Assembly: GCF_900086645.1 (NCBI RefSeq)
Contig: NZ_LT576451.1
Span: 3,596,001 to 3,660,000 of the forward strand
Source of the DNA: Curtobacterium sp. 9128
Lineage (GTDB): Bacteria > Actinomycetota > Actinomycetes > Actinomycetales > Microbacteriaceae
Direction of reading: 5' to 3'
DNA length: 64,000 nt
Shown here piece by piece: positions 1 through 9,429 of the stretch. The first letter of the stretch is position 1; the number at the start of each line of letters is the position of its first letter. A program made the position numbers and the translations under genes. The notes beneath the pieces were generated by a model that saw nothing but the letters and a program-made list of their open reading frames with translations, did not search any database and was not told the origin of the DNA.

Positions 1-179
1 TCGATGGACTCGTCGCCGTTGGTCGCGGCGGCGAACGGGTTGACGCCGGTGGCGATGGTGGCGCCGGCGATCCCGGCTGCCGCGCCGACGCCGGCTCCGG
101 CAGCGGCCAGTCCGGCACCGGCGGCCACGCCGGCGCCGAACAGCCCGCGGCGGGAGAGCGGGGCAGGACCGTCCGTCAC
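1..179 (-). CDS. efeB: EfeB-like Dyp-type peroxidase, N-terminal fragment
   Basis: Only the first 59 codons are in the window; the gene continues past the left edge. The visible part is a Tat-type signal: a short polar start, then S-R-R-G-L-F and a long Ala/Gly-rich hydrophobic stretch. In EfeUOB systems the third protein is a Tat-exported haem peroxidase (DyP type) that works with EfeO and the EfeU permease in iron acquisition. The GTG start overlaps the efeO stop by 4 bp (GTGA), which indicates translational coupling. The name rests on operon position and the Tat motif; the catalytic domain is not visible. Confidence 0.75.
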   Translation of the reverse strand, partial: MTDGPAPLSRRGLFGAGVAAGAGLAAAGAGVGAAAGIAGATIATGVNPFAAATNGDESI

Positions 180-1402
180 GCCGTGGCGACCTTCTCGGCC
201 AGCCGCGACAGCGGGTCCTGCAGTGCCTGGACGCGCTGCGAGACCTCGTTGGCGTGCGCGGACTTGGCGGCGTCGTCCCAGCCGTCGAACCCGCCGAGGT
301 CGTCGGCGTTGCGGAAGCCGTCCATCATGCTGTTCGTCTTGTCGAACTGCGCGGCGATCTGCTTCGTCAGCGTCGGGTCGAGCTTGGTCAGGCCCGGCTT
401 CAGGTACGCGAAGGCCTGACGGGCACCCTCGACGTTCGCAGCGAGGTCGACGAGGTCGATGTGGCTGTACGCCTCTTCCTCGCCGGTGATCTTGTTCGAC
501 TGGACCTCCTCGAGGAGCCCGGCCGCACCGTTCGCCAGGTCCTCAGGCTTGTAGTCGAGCGTCGGGACGAGCTTCGCGAGCAGCGTCACGTTGGTGGTCA
601 GGTCGGCCGCGTACTGCTTCGTCCCGTCGCTGATGGCACCCGTCTCGAAGAGGTCGCGCTCGACCGCGTGGAAGCCGCTCCAGCCGACGGCGGGGTCGAG
701 GTTCGACGCCCGCATGTCGATCAGGTAGTCCAGGTTGCCGGCGTTGTCGGTCGCCTTGAAGCCCTTCTTCACGAAACCGTCGACGTCGCTCTCGACGTGC
801 TCGTAGTACGGGCGGGCGTCGGCGTAGTCCTTCTTCGCGGCCTCGAGGTTCCCCGCGTCGATGTCCGTCTGCAGCTGCTCGACGGCGGTGACCATGTCGC
901 TCACCTGGGCGTCGACGTACTTCGAGTACCCCGTCGCACCGGACTTCAGGAGCGTCGCGGCGCTGCTGTTCGCGGTCGAGGCGACCTTGCCGGTGACCGT
1001 GAAGTCGGTGAGTTCCTTGTCCGCTCCCGGGCAGTACACCTGGTACTTCCCGCCGCCGAGCGTCGCGGTGAACCGCACGGCGTCGAGCCCTGGTGCGAGG
1101 TTCTCCTTCTCGCCGAAGATCCGCTGGTCCTGCAGGAGCTCGACCTCGGTGATGGCGGTCGACGACTCGTTCTTCACGGTGAACGTCACGGGCCCGGCCG
1201 GGACCTTCGTGGTCGACACGGCGCACTTGTCCGAGCCGTCGTTCGTCAGCGTGATGGAGACGCGGGAGACCTTCCCGGAGTCCGTGGAGTCGTCCGTCGC
1301 GGACGACGACGTGGCCGCGCACCCGGTGAGGGCGAGCGCGGTGACGACACCGAGGGCGCCGAGGGTGGTGAGGGGTCGGACGGTGTGCTTACCGAACGGC
1401 AT
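176..1402 (-). CDS. efeO: EfeO-type iron uptake lipoprotein (cupredoxin + M75/imelysin-like domain)
   Basis: 408 aa. The N-terminus is a lipoprotein signal with lipobox LTGC (Cys about residue 28). Residues about 45-140 resemble the EfeO cupredoxin-like domain, and residues about 150-400 the M75 peptidase-like helical domain with an H-x-x-E motif in GFHAVERD. It probably binds ferrous/ferric iron outside the membrane and delivers it to EfeU. The ATG at 1402 is chosen because the lipobox follows it at normal distance; an upstream in-frame extension of 96 codons reads through efeU and looks spurious. It overlaps the efeU 3' end by 14 bp and the efeB start by 4 bp. Confidence 0.9.
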   Translation of the reverse strand: MPFGKHTVRPLTTLGALGVVTALALTGCAATSSSATDDSTDSGKVSRVSITLTNDGSDKCAVSTTKVPAGPVTFTVKNESSTAITEVELLQDQRIFGEKENLAPGLDAVRFTATLGGGKYQVYCPGADKELTDFTVTGKVASTANSSAATLLKSGATGYSKYVDAQVSDMVTAVEQLQTDIDAGNLEAAKKDYADARPYYEHVESDVDGFVKKGFKATDNAGNLDYLIDMRASNLDPAVGWSGFHAVERDLFETGAISDGTKQYAADLTTNVTLLAKLVPTLDYKPEDLANGAAGLLEEVQSNKITGEEEAYSHIDLVDLAANVEGARQAFAYLKPGLTKLDPTLTKQIAAQFDKTNSMMDGFRNADDLGGFDGWDDAAKSAHANEVSQRVQALQDPLSRLAEKVATA

Positions 1403-2990
1403 AGTCGGGACTCCTTGCAGGGTCCCCGGCGGGCGGGCCGCGTGCGGGGACGGTTTCGGGGGTGTGGTCTGCGAGCGCCGTCTGACGACGGCGGTCACGG
1501 AGTGCGAGGGCGAACTGCGCGGCAGCTGCGATGCCGAGGGCGATCGGCAGCCATGCCTTCCAGAGCGCCAGCTCAGCGGCCCGCGTCTCGGCGGCCGCCA
1601 CGGTCGTGGCGGTCCGCTGGACGCGGGAGTCGGGGACCGCGAACACGCTGCGGTCGATCGTCGTGGTGCGAGCGGACGGGAGGCCCCCACCGCTCAGGGT
1701 GAGCACGGAACGTTCCGAGCTGGTCGCGTCCAGGACGCCGCCCGCGACGGTCCAGAGCGTGGTCGTCTCGGAGACGGCCCACTCCGCCCGGAACGGGCCG
1801 GGGTTCGTCGACGGCGAGATGCCGACGGGCACGCGGCCGAAGAGCCCGACGAGGTCGTCCAGCGTGAGGGTCGTCGGTTCGTCGTCGCTGGTCGGGGTCC
1901 CACCGCCCGTGGTGGTCGATCGCCAGCGGTCGGCGGTCAGACCCGCTCGGATGACCGTGCGGTGGGTCGACGCCGGGAAGTCCACGCGGGACTGGCTGCC
2001 GTTGCCCCTGGTCCGCAGCACCGCCGATGCACCGTGCACCTCTGCGGACACCGAGGTCTGGTCGCCGGTCGTCGCGACGGTCGACGGGACGTGCACGCCA
2101 CCGGACGGCACGGCGATCGCGAGTGCGATCGCAGCGACGGTCAGGGTGCTGGCGATGCCGGTGCGGACCACGGGGACCCGTGCCGCCGCCGGCCGCCAGG
2201 CACGTGGCCAGAGCGAGATCGCGAGGACCGGGACCACGTAGAGGACCCATCCGAGGACCTCGATCACGCGGGGGTCCGGCGGGATCCCGAGGACGCCGGT
2301 GACGAGGGCGCCCTGCACGGAGCCGTTCGGCGCGAGCCAGCTGAGGTCGACGGTGCGCTGCTGCCCGATGACGATCCAGCCGGCCTCGTGCGCGCGTCGG
2401 AGCACCGTGAGGACGAGCCCGCCGGCGACGAACACCAGGAAGACGCCGGTGCCGGTGAAGAACTTCGACAGGTTCAGCCGGACGCCGCCGGTGTAGATGC
2501 CGTAGCCGACGAGGACCGCGGCCGCGATGCCGATCACGGCGCCGAGTGCGGCGAGCCCGGTGTCCGACGACGCCTGGAAGGTCGCGAGGAGGAACACCGC
2601 CGTCTCGAAGCCCTCCTTGAGGACGGCGAGGAAGGCCATGCCGGCGAGCGCCCACGCGGTCCCACGGCCCATCGCCTGCGTCGCGCTCGCCTCGAGCTCC
2701 GTCGTCAGGGTCCGCGCGTGGGTGCGCATCCAGACGATCATCCCGGTGACGAAGATGACCGCGACGATGCCGATGACCGCTTCCATGCCCTCCTGCTGGG
2801 CTTGCGGGAGCGCCTGCTCGACGATCTGCAGGCCGAACCCGACGGCCACGCTGAGCAGCACGGCGACCCCGACCCCGAGCCACATCGGCGCGAGCGGGAC
2901 ACGGTTGCGGCGCAGGAAGGCAGCGATGATGCCGACGATGAGCGTCGCTTCGAGGCCTTCACGGAGACCGATGACGAGGGTGGCGAGCAT
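1389..2990 (-). CDS. efeU: EfeU/FTR1-family iron permease with C-terminal extension
   Basis: 533 aa. The first ~280 residues are an FTR1/EfeU membrane domain with the hallmark REGLE at residues 10-14 and a second acidic motif KEGFE, the glutamates known to carry iron in this family. E. coli EfeU is only about 276 aa. Here an extra ~250 residues follow: a polar, Ser/Thr-rich, presumably extracytoplasmic region (about 290-470), a final hydrophobic helix and an Arg-rich tail. It is first in the operon efeU-efeO-efeB, and an iron box lies 9 bp upstream of the start, so iron-repressed expression is expected. Confidence 0.9.
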   Translation of the reverse strand: MLATLVIGLREGLEATLIVGIIAAFLRRNRVPLAPMWLGVGVAVLLSVAVGFGLQIVEQALPQAQQEGMEAVIGIVAVIFVTGMIVWMRTHARTLTTELEASATQAMGRGTAWALAGMAFLAVLKEGFETAVFLLATFQASSDTGLAALGAVIGIAAAVLVGYGIYTGGVRLNLSKFFTGTGVFLVFVAGGLVLTVLRRAHEAGWIVIGQQRTVDLSWLAPNGSVQGALVTGVLGIPPDPRVIEVLGWVLYVVPVLAISLWPRAWRPAAARVPVVRTGIASTLTVAAIALAIAVPSGGVHVPSTVATTGDQTSVSAEVHGASAVLRTRGNGSQSRVDFPASTHRTVIRAGLTADRWRSTTTGGGTPTSDDEPTTLTLDDLVGLFGRVPVGISPSTNPGPFRAEWAVSETTTLWTVAGGVLDATSSERSVLTLSGGGLPSARTTTIDRSVFAVPDSRVQRTATTVAAAETRAAELALWKAWLPIALGIAAAAQFALALRDRRRQTALADHTPETVPARGPPAGDPARSPDYAVR

Positions 2991-2998
2991 GGCGAAGG

Positions 2999-3017
2999 CA
3001 AGGTTAGCCTTACCTCA
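2999..3017. promoter_or_regulatory. DtxR/IdeR-like iron box upstream of efeU
   Basis: The 19-mer CAAGGTTAGCCTTACCTCA matches the actinobacterial iron-box consensus TTAGGTTAGSCTAACCTAA at about 15 of 19 positions, including AGGTTAG on one side and ACCT on the other. It sits directly in front of efeU, where bound DtxR/IdeR would block transcription of efeUOB when iron is plentiful. The motif is visible; the identity of the regulator is inferred. Confidence 0.8.
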
Positions 3018-3050
3018 CCCTTCCCGGCTACCTGTTCGGCGTGGGGTTTG

Positions 3051-3827
3051 ATGGTTCTCATGAACCTGCTCTCCGCCGACGGCCTCGCCGCCGTGACGAA
3101 CGTGCTCGACCTCGCCGGGGTCTTCGCGTCCGCGCTCCTCGGCGGAGCGGTCGCCCGGACGATGGGGCTCGACCTGTTCGGGTTCCTGGTCGTCGGGTTC
3201 GTCTCGGGGCTCGGTGGCGGCATGCTGCGCGACGTGCTGCTGCAGAACGGGCCACCGGTCGCGCTCACCGACCCGCTGTACGTGCCGATCGCCGTCGCCG
3301 GTGCGCTCGTCGCCTTCTTCGTGTCGTTCTCCGAGCGTGGGTGGGACCGACTGTTCACGTTCCTCGACGCGGCCGTGATCGGGTTCTGGGCGGTGGTCGG
3401 CGTGCAACGGACCTTCGACGCCGGACTCGAGTGGCCGGCGGCGATCATCATGGGCACGATCACGGCGGTCGGCGGCGGTGTCGGCCGGGACCTGCTGCTC
3501 CGGCGCGTGCCCGCGGTGTTCGGCGGGAACGCCCTCTACGCCTCCGTGGCGGTCGCCGCCTCGGCGGTGATGGTCGTCGCCTCGGCACTCGGCTCCCCGA
3601 CCATCGGGATCGTCGCCGCCGTGGTGCTCTCCCTCGTGCTCCGGTGGGGCGCCGTGCGGTGGGGCTGGGGGCTGCCGAACGGCCGCGACTGGCAGCCGCA
3701 GTCGACGCTGGCGTCCCTGCTGCGTCGGGGCAAGGGGATCCGTCCGGATGCGATCCGTCTGCTCCGTCGGCCGGGACGCCGCCGGGGCCCTGGGAGCGTG
3801 CACACCGAGGACGACGACGCGGACTGA
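3051..3827 (+). CDS. TRIC-type cation channel family membrane protein (UPF0126)
   Basis: 258 aa, hydrophobic, with the twofold repeat typical of the prokaryotic TRIC/UPF0126 family: G-G-G-M-L-R-D near residue 60 and G-G-G-V-G-R-D near residue 145, each following a transmembrane helix. Family members form trimeric monovalent cation channels in the inner membrane. The C-terminus is a basic cytoplasmic tail. Two in-frame ATGs (3051 and 3060) are possible; the first has a GGGG a few bases upstream. It is divergent from efeU with about 60 bp between starts, so the iron box lies in the shared intergenic space, but iron control of this gene is not shown. Confidence 0.85.
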   Translation: MVLMNLLSADGLAAVTNVLDLAGVFASALLGGAVARTMGLDLFGFLVVGFVSGLGGGMLRDVLLQNGPPVALTDPLYVPIAVAGALVAFFVSFSERGWDRLFTFLDAAVIGFWAVVGVQRTFDAGLEWPAAIIMGTITAVGGGVGRDLLLRRVPAVFGGNALYASVAVAASAVMVVASALGSPTIGIVAAVVLSLVLRWGAVRWGWGLPNGRDWQPQSTLASLLRRGKGIRPDAIRLLRRPGRRRGPGSVHTEDDDAD

Positions 3828-4091
3828 GCGGGTTCCGCGTCCGGCCCCACGGGCGTAGCATCGATCCCGCCGGGTATCGGACTCGGCACACGCACCCCGG
3901 TCGGACGGCCGGGCACGTGCAGCGCACGGATGGGGACCGACGCGACCCGAACGCGCCGGAACCACCCGTGGTCGCGCGTGATCGGATGCACGGCGCGGCA
4001 GGTCCCCCGGCCCCCGCGCGATCAGCAGAATGGACGGGTACGACCTCCACGTCTGCCCGGTGCCACCGGGCTCCGTCTGAACCAGGAACAG

Positions 4092-4709
4092 ATGAGCGAC
4101 GCTGCTTCTCCCGACGACCGCCAGACCTCGTCCAGGACCCCGAGAGCCGAGGTGCGCGAGCGCCTGCTCACCGCGGGTGCCGAGGTCTTCGCCGAACAGG
4201 GCGTGCACGAAGCGCGGCTCGACGACGTCGCCGCCCGCGCCGGGTTCAGCAAGGGTGCGGTCTACTCGAACTTCTCCTCGAAGGAGGACCTCGTCGCGCA
4301 GGTCATGCAGCGCGCGACGAACCTGGTGCTCGGCTCGCTCGACGAGCTCGTGCGCGAGGACATCGCCGCCGCCGACATCGGTGACATCGTCCGGGCAGCG
4401 TTCGGCCGCCACGACCAGAGCGCGCAGTTCGCCCTGCTGTCCGAGTTCCGCGGCTTCGCGATCCGCCGCCCGGAGCTCATGCCCGAGTTCGTACGCCAGC
4501 GCCGGGTGCTCCAGGACGGCGTGCACCGACTCGTGCTGCTGTGGTTCGGCGCGCACCCGGAGATCGACCCGGGGATGCCGCTCGACGTCTTCTCGACCGC
4601 GCTCATCGGCGCGAACGTCGGCATCGTGTTCGACTCCCCCGCGCTCGACGGCGTGAACCCCGGCGAGGTCGTCGCCACCCTCGTCGAGGCCGTCATCCGC
4701 CCCCGCTGA
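4092..4709 (+). CDS. TetR-family transcriptional regulator
   Basis: 205 aa. The N-terminal TetR DNA-binding domain (about residues 17-65) is clear: R-E-R-L-L-T-A-G-A-E-V-F followed by the helix-turn-helix D-D-V-A-A-R-A-G-F-S-K-G-A-V-Y-S-N-F-S-S-K-E-D-L. The rest is a helical ligand/dimer domain with no recognisable specificity. The start is set by AGGA four bases before the ATG. It stands alone, convergent with the transglutaminase operon, and the 264 bp upstream hold nothing recognisable, so its target is unknown. Confidence 0.9.
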   Translation: MSDAASPDDRQTSSRTPRAEVRERLLTAGAEVFAEQGVHEARLDDVAARAGFSKGAVYSNFSSKEDLVAQVMQRATNLVLGSLDELVREDIAAADIGDIVRAAFGRHDQSAQFALLSEFRGFAIRRPELMPEFVRQRRVLQDGVHRLVLLWFGAHPEIDPGMPLDVFSTALIGANVGIVFDSPALDGVNPGEVVATLVEAVIRPR

Positions 4710-4772
4710 CCCGAGTCTCGCTCAGCGCCGAGTCTCGACCCGCCGAAGACCCCACGGGCCGAGCGCACGGCG

Positions 4773-7118
4773 CTACGCGGGACGCCGGCGGCGCGGGCCG
4801 TCGTGCGACCAGGCGGACGACGGCGTCAGGCTCGGCGGCAGCAGGCGCGACCGGAGCCGCTGCGGGAGCCGGACGGACGCGTCCAGCGCGACCCGTGCCT
4901 CCCGGACGGTCGCGACGAGCGCTGCCCCGTCGACCGAACCCGCCGGCGCGTAGCGCTCCTGGTCGACCGCGTCGACCGCCGCCTCCAGGAACGGCAGCAC
5001 CGACGTCGGCACCGACGACCGGAGTCGCCCGAGCACGGCGCGCGCGGTCCGTGCGACCGCTGCGGCGTCACCGGGCGGTGCGAGGCCGGGCGCGTACCCG
5101 TGGTCGGCGACGTCGTCGAGGAGCTCACGCCAAGCCGAGACCGCTGGCGACCGGCCGTCGGCCACCGCGGCGAGCCGGGATCGACGGCGGACCGCCCGCA
5201 CGGTCGCCGGTGCGACCAGCACCGCCAACGCGATCAGGATGCCGACCGCGAGCCCCCACGGCCCGTCGCCCGAGCCGCCGGTCGACCCCGCGGCCCCGGG
5301 AGCGGCCGACGCGCTCGGCGTCGGGCTCGCGGACGTGGACGGCTCGTTCGACGCGTTCGGCTCCGGCAGCGGCGTGGCGGGGTCGGCCGCGCTCGGTGTC
5401 GTCGTCGGCTCCGTTGACGACGTCGCCGCCGAGTCGGAGTCCGGCGTCGGCTCGAACGCGACCCAGCCGGCGCCCTTGATGTACAGCTCCGGCCACGAGT
5501 GCAGCTGCCGGTTCGAGACCGTGTACTCGCCGTCCTCTTGCGTCCCGCCCGCCCGGTACCCGACCGCGATCCGCGACGGGATGCCGAGCGTGCGGGCCAT
5601 CACGGCCATCGCGGAGGAGAAGTGCACGCAGTACCCCTCCCGCACCTGCAGGAACTTCGCGACGACGTCCATGCTGTCGCCGTCGTAGCCCTGCTCGACG
5701 GGTGCGGTCTCGGAGTAGGTGAAGAGGTCGCTGCGGAACCACTCCTCGAGGGTCCTGGCCTTCTCGTAGTCCGTCTCGGCACTGCCGGCGACACGGGCGG
5801 CCGTGGTCGAGATGCTCTTGGGCAGGTCCTTCGGCAGGGCGAGGTCGGTGCGCAGCTGCGCCGTGGACGGCGTCGGGTAGCCACGCCCGTCGAACCGGTC
5901 GAGCCGTCCGGCGGCGTCGATGGCGTCGAGGTAGGCGTTCGCGAAGGTCGAGGCGCCGTAGACCTCGTACGTCGCCCCGCGTCGGGTCGCCGGGCCCGTG
6001 GAGCGCACGGTGTTCGAGTCGCCCATCCACCGCCACTGGTCGAGTTCGAGGTTCGTGGACTGCGACTGGATGGAGACCGCCCCGGACGGCACGGGAAGGT
6101 AGTTGCTCGACAGGCCGGTGATGCGGACGGTGACGTCGCCGCGGCTCGCCAACCGCGGGTTGATCCCGACGGCCCACTGCTGCTGGTCGGCGGTCTGGGC
6201 GTCGCTGACGTCGGTGACGGTCGGGACCCAGTCCCCCGTCCCGAACTCGTCGAGGTCGGCGAGCTTGAGGTACTCCGGCTGCCCGTCGGACGAGCGGTAC
6301 CGGAACACCTCGAGCTCGCTCGGCCGACGGAGGTCCTGCCCGAGGTTGAGCAGCGTGCCCGGTCGACCCGGTTGGATCGGCGCCTGGATCGCCCCGGTGA
6401 CACCGGACAGCCAGCTGGCGTTGAGCGGGATGATCGTCGGCAGCCCCACCGCGACGACGAGCGCGACGGCGCCGATCAGCATCGCCGGGAACGCCCGCTG
6501 CACCGGCCGGACCGAGAGCCACAGCAGCGCGAGGAACGCGAGTCCGGTGACGACGACGAGCCCGGTGCTCGCGGGGGTCCCGGTGACCACGCCCGGCACG
6601 ATGAGGATCACGAGTGCCGGAGCCGCGGCGAGCGCCGCTGCGGGTGCGACCGTCGCGAGGAACAGCGACGCCGCCGCGACCCAGGCGATCGCGACCGTGA
6701 CGACGAGCCGGATCGGGTCGGTCTGCGGGAGCGGTGCCGGGTTGAGCCGGATCGCCGCGATCGTCTGCCCGAGGGCTCCGTTCCCGTCGATCCACCCGAG
6801 CGGTTGGATGTCGTTGACGAGTGCTGCGGCGCACGAACACGCGATGAGCGTCGCGACCAGGGCGACGAAGCGGACGCCGGGCGACCGACGGCGGACGGCC
6901 AGCACGACGCCGACGAGGACCACGACGATGGCGAGGGCGGACGTCCACCAGGCGATGCCCTGCACGAGCGGGCGGAAGGCCAGCGCGGCGAGCAGGACTG
7001 GGACGGGCGCGAGGGCGATCACCCACGGCGACGGTGCGGCGCGGTCGTCCTCGCGGTCGAGGATCTCGCGGACGTCGGCCCGGCCCCTGCTGGCGGGGCG
7101 GGTGTCCTGCGCGGTCAC
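4773..7118 (-). CDS. TgpA-like membrane transglutaminase (DUF3488/transglutaminase core)
   Basis: 781 aa. Residues about 35-240 carry several membrane helices (DUF3488/TgpA N-terminal type), followed by a large extracytoplasmic part with a transglutaminase-like fold. Candidate catalytic residues are Cys~496 (G-Y-C-V-H-F-S-S-A), His~540 (Q-L-H-S-W-P-E) and Asp~558 (E-P-T-P-D). A Ser/Thr/Pro/Ala-rich linker, one more helix and a cytoplasmic tail complete it. It probably acts on peptides or proteins at the outer face of the membrane. The GTG start at 7118 overlaps the DUF58 stop (GTGA). MoxR, DUF58 and TgpA-like genes commonly occur together. Confidence 0.85.
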   Translation of the reverse strand: MTAQDTRPASRGRADVREILDREDDRAAPSPWVIALAPVPVLLAALAFRPLVQGIAWWTSALAIVVVLVGVVLAVRRRSPGVRFVALVATLIACSCAAALVNDIQPLGWIDGNGALGQTIAAIRLNPAPLPQTDPIRLVVTVAIAWVAAASLFLATVAPAAALAAAPALVILIVPGVVTGTPASTGLVVVTGLAFLALLWLSVRPVQRAFPAMLIGAVALVVAVGLPTIIPLNASWLSGVTGAIQAPIQPGRPGTLLNLGQDLRRPSELEVFRYRSSDGQPEYLKLADLDEFGTGDWVPTVTDVSDAQTADQQQWAVGINPRLASRGDVTVRITGLSSNYLPVPSGAVSIQSQSTNLELDQWRWMGDSNTVRSTGPATRRGATYEVYGASTFANAYLDAIDAAGRLDRFDGRGYPTPSTAQLRTDLALPKDLPKSISTTAARVAGSAETDYEKARTLEEWFRSDLFTYSETAPVEQGYDGDSMDVVAKFLQVREGYCVHFSSAMAVMARTLGIPSRIAVGYRAGGTQEDGEYTVSNRQLHSWPELYIKGAGWVAFEPTPDSDSAATSSTEPTTTPSAADPATPLPEPNASNEPSTSASPTPSASAAPGAAGSTGGSGDGPWGLAVGILIALAVLVAPATVRAVRRRSRLAAVADGRSPAVSAWRELLDDVADHGYAPGLAPPGDAAAVARTARAVLGRLRSSVPTSVLPFLEAAVDAVDQERYAPAGSVDGAALVATVREARVALDASVRLPQRLRSRLLPPSLTPSSAWSHDGPRRRRPA

Positions 7119-8437
7119 CGCAGTGCTCCTGCCCCGGCGACCGGCACGACGAGCGTCCGCCACCCGCCGCGGTCGAGGATCCCGCGCACGACCGGGTCTG
7201 GCGGCACGATCGTGGCCAGGATCCCGCGACTGGAACCGCTGGTCGACGACACGAGCTCGGCGGCCTGCTCGGCGGTGCAGTGTCCGGTGACGACGGCGGT
7301 CATGCCGTGCACGTCGCGACCACGGACGTCGGGCAGCACGTCCGTCACCCGACGGGCGTCGCCGCGGACACGGACGTCCGCCAACCCGACGAGCACGTCG
7401 GTCAGCCCGCCGGCGTCTCCGGTGTGCCGGGTGTCACCGCCGAGGTCGTCGGTGACGAGCACCACGCGCGAGGTCCGTGCGGCGAGGGCCCGCGCGACGC
7501 TCGCAGCGACGACGACCGCGTGCTCGAACGCGGCGTCGCCACCGAGGTCGGAGAGCTCCGCCAGGTCGTCCCGCCCGAGCTGCTGGTACGACTCGCGGCG
7601 GACGTCCAGGGCGATGACCGCTTCCGGCGGCTGCGCCTGGGTGGTCTGGCGGACGTGGAGTTCACCACGACGGGCACTCTGCGCCCAGTGCACGCGGCGG
7701 ATCGGGTCGCCTGGACGGTACGGGCGGAGTTCGCTGTCGTCCGCTGAACCACCCTGACCGACACGTCCTTCGTCGGCGGACACCGCGCCCGCGAGCGCAC
7801 CCGTGTCCATCGCGGAGAGGGCCGTCGAGGCCGGGACCACCACCACTTCCTCCGGGGCGACCACGGGACGGTCGATGCGCAGCAGGCCGAACGGGTCCTC
7901 GACACGGATGGTCACCGGCCCGACGACCGTCCGGCCTCGGTGCATCGCGAGCGCCTCGACGTCGAACACCGCGGGCGGCACCGACGGACCGATCTCGACG
8001 AGGGCCTCGGCGTCGGACACGCTCGCGAAGGCGTCCTCGATCTGTTCGCGCACGAGCAGGGTGGAGCGCGGCCCGATCGGCATCGTCGTCCCGCGCAGGG
8101 TGATCCGCTCGCGGTACACCTCGCCGACCTGCACCATCGCGCGTGGGGCCGCCCGGGATCCCCGCAGCGGCGCCGCGACGACGAAGGCCATCGCGATCCC
8201 GAGGACGACGAGCACCAGGAGCAGGAGCCCGGCGGACACGGCGACGCTCGTGGTCGCGACGAGTCCGCCGCCGATCAGGCCGATCCCGACCGCGATGACC
8301 GACCAGCCGCGGGCGGTCGGCCGGGGGAACGGCGTCCGACGAGCCATCGCCGCCGCACGCTTCGCCCACCGGTCCAGGACCGACCGCGCGGCCCCCGCAC
8401 GGCGGAGCAGCGTCGAGGTGCCGGGCGGCTGGGTCAT
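7115..8437 (-). CDS. DUF58-domain membrane protein
   Basis: 440 aa. Two hydrophobic helices at about residues 45-95 are followed by a soluble region ending in the DUF58 signature (G-D-P-I-R-R-V-H-W around residue 225) and a VWA-like C-terminal fold. Such proteins pair with MoxR ATPases, which are thought to act as chaperones on VWA/DUF58 partners, though the exact function is not established. Its ATG overlaps the moxR stop by one base (TGATG), and its stop overlaps the transglutaminase start. The three genes are clearly co-translated. Confidence 0.88.
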   Translation of the reverse strand: MTQPPGTSTLLRRAGAARSVLDRWAKRAAAMARRTPFPRPTARGWSVIAVGIGLIGGGLVATTSVAVSAGLLLLVLVVLGIAMAFVVAAPLRGSRAAPRAMVQVGEVYRERITLRGTTMPIGPRSTLLVREQIEDAFASVSDAEALVEIGPSVPPAVFDVEALAMHRGRTVVGPVTIRVEDPFGLLRIDRPVVAPEEVVVVPASTALSAMDTGALAGAVSADEGRVGQGGSADDSELRPYRPGDPIRRVHWAQSARRGELHVRQTTQAQPPEAVIALDVRRESYQQLGRDDLAELSDLGGDAAFEHAVVVAASVARALAARTSRVVLVTDDLGGDTRHTGDAGGLTDVLVGLADVRVRGDARRVTDVLPDVRGRDVHGMTAVVTGHCTAEQAAELVSSTSGSSRGILATIVPPDPVVRGILDRGGWRTLVVPVAGAGALR

Positions 8438-9429
8438 CAGGACCGGACTGGCGCTGCGGTGAACGGCACCGCGGTCTCCGAGACGACGCGCACGACGATC
8501 TCGCGCGCGGTGTCCTCGGCCGTGCCGCCGAGCCCGCGGGCGACCGGGACGAGCCGGTGCGCGAGGACGATCGGTGCGAGCTCCGCGACGTCGTCCGGGG
8601 TGACGAACGAGCGGCCCTGCAGTGCGGCGTGGGCGCGTGCGGCCTGCGCGAGGTGCAGGGTGGCGCGTGGGCTGGCGCCGAGCACCAGGTCGGGGTGGGT
8701 CCGGGTGGCACGGACGATGGCGATGACGTAGGCCTCGACGTCGGGAGCGACGTGCACCTGGCGCACCGACGCGACCATCGCGCGGAGCGTGCCGACGTCG
8801 ACGATCGGACGGAGCGCCGTCAGCGGGTCGCGGCCGCCGCGGTTGGTGAGCATCCGACGCTCGGCCTCGACGCTGGGGTACCCCATCGCGATGCGCGCCA
8901 TGAACCGGTCGCGCTGCGCCTCTGGAAGCGGGTACGTCCCCTCCATGTCCACGGGGTTCTGCGTCGCGACGATCATGAACGGCGACTCCAGCACGCGGGT
9001 GACGCCGTCGACCGTGACCTGGGACTCGGCCATCGCCTCGAGCAGGGCGGACTGGGTCTTCGGGCTGGTGCGGTTGATCTCGTCGCCGATGACGACGTTC
9101 GCGAACACGGGGCCGGGCGAGAACCGGAAGGTGCCGGAGGACTGGTCGAAGATGTTCACGCCGGTGACGTCCGACGGCAGCATGTCCGAGGTGAACTGGA
9201 TGCGGTTCACCGACCCGCCCACCGATGCGCCGAGCGCCTTCGCGAGCACGGTCTTGCCGACCCCTGGGACGTCCTCCACCAGCAGGTGTCCCTCTGCGAG
9301 CATGACCGTCAGCGCCGTGCGGATCGCGTCGGTCTTGCCGTCGACCACCGTGGCGACGGCGGACATGATCGCCGCACCCGCGTCACGGACCTGGTCGACG
9401 GGGATGGCGAGGTCGGGGGCGTCCGGCAC
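8437..9429 (-). CDS. MoxR-family AAA+ ATPase
   Basis: 330 aa. Walker A D-V-P-G-V-G-K-T at residues 53-60, Walker B V-V-I-G-D-E-I-N-R, sensor 1 V-A-T-Q-N-P, and a family-typical Y-P-L-P-E-A-Q-R-D-R-F. The GTG at 9429 is chosen over an in-frame ATG 39 bases upstream because GAGGAG lies about 7 bases before it. It is first of three genes (moxR, DUF58, TgpA-like). MoxR proteins are proposed to assemble or activate VWA/DUF58 partners at the membrane. The substrate here is unknown. Confidence 0.92.
   Translation of the reverse strand: MPDAPDLAIPVDQVRDAGAAIMSAVATVVDGKTDAIRTALTVMLAEGHLLVEDVPGVGKTVLAKALGASVGGSVNRIQFTSDMLPSDVTGVNIFDQSSGTFRFSPGPVFANVVIGDEINRTSPKTQSALLEAMAESQVTVDGVTRVLESPFMIVATQNPVDMEGTYPLPEAQRDRFMARIAMGYPSVEAERRMLTNRGGRDPLTALRPIVDVGTLRAMVASVRQVHVAPDVEAYVIAIVRATRTHPDLVLGASPRATLHLAQAARAHAALQGRSFVTPDDVAELAPIVLAHRLVPVARGLGGTAEDTAREIVVRVVSETAVPFTAAPVRS

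Noticed and set aside
861..3827. 988-codon plus-strand frame that would merge efeU/efeO antisense with the TRIC gene
   Set aside because: Only the last 258 codons match a protein family. The rest is antisense to a clear iron operon.
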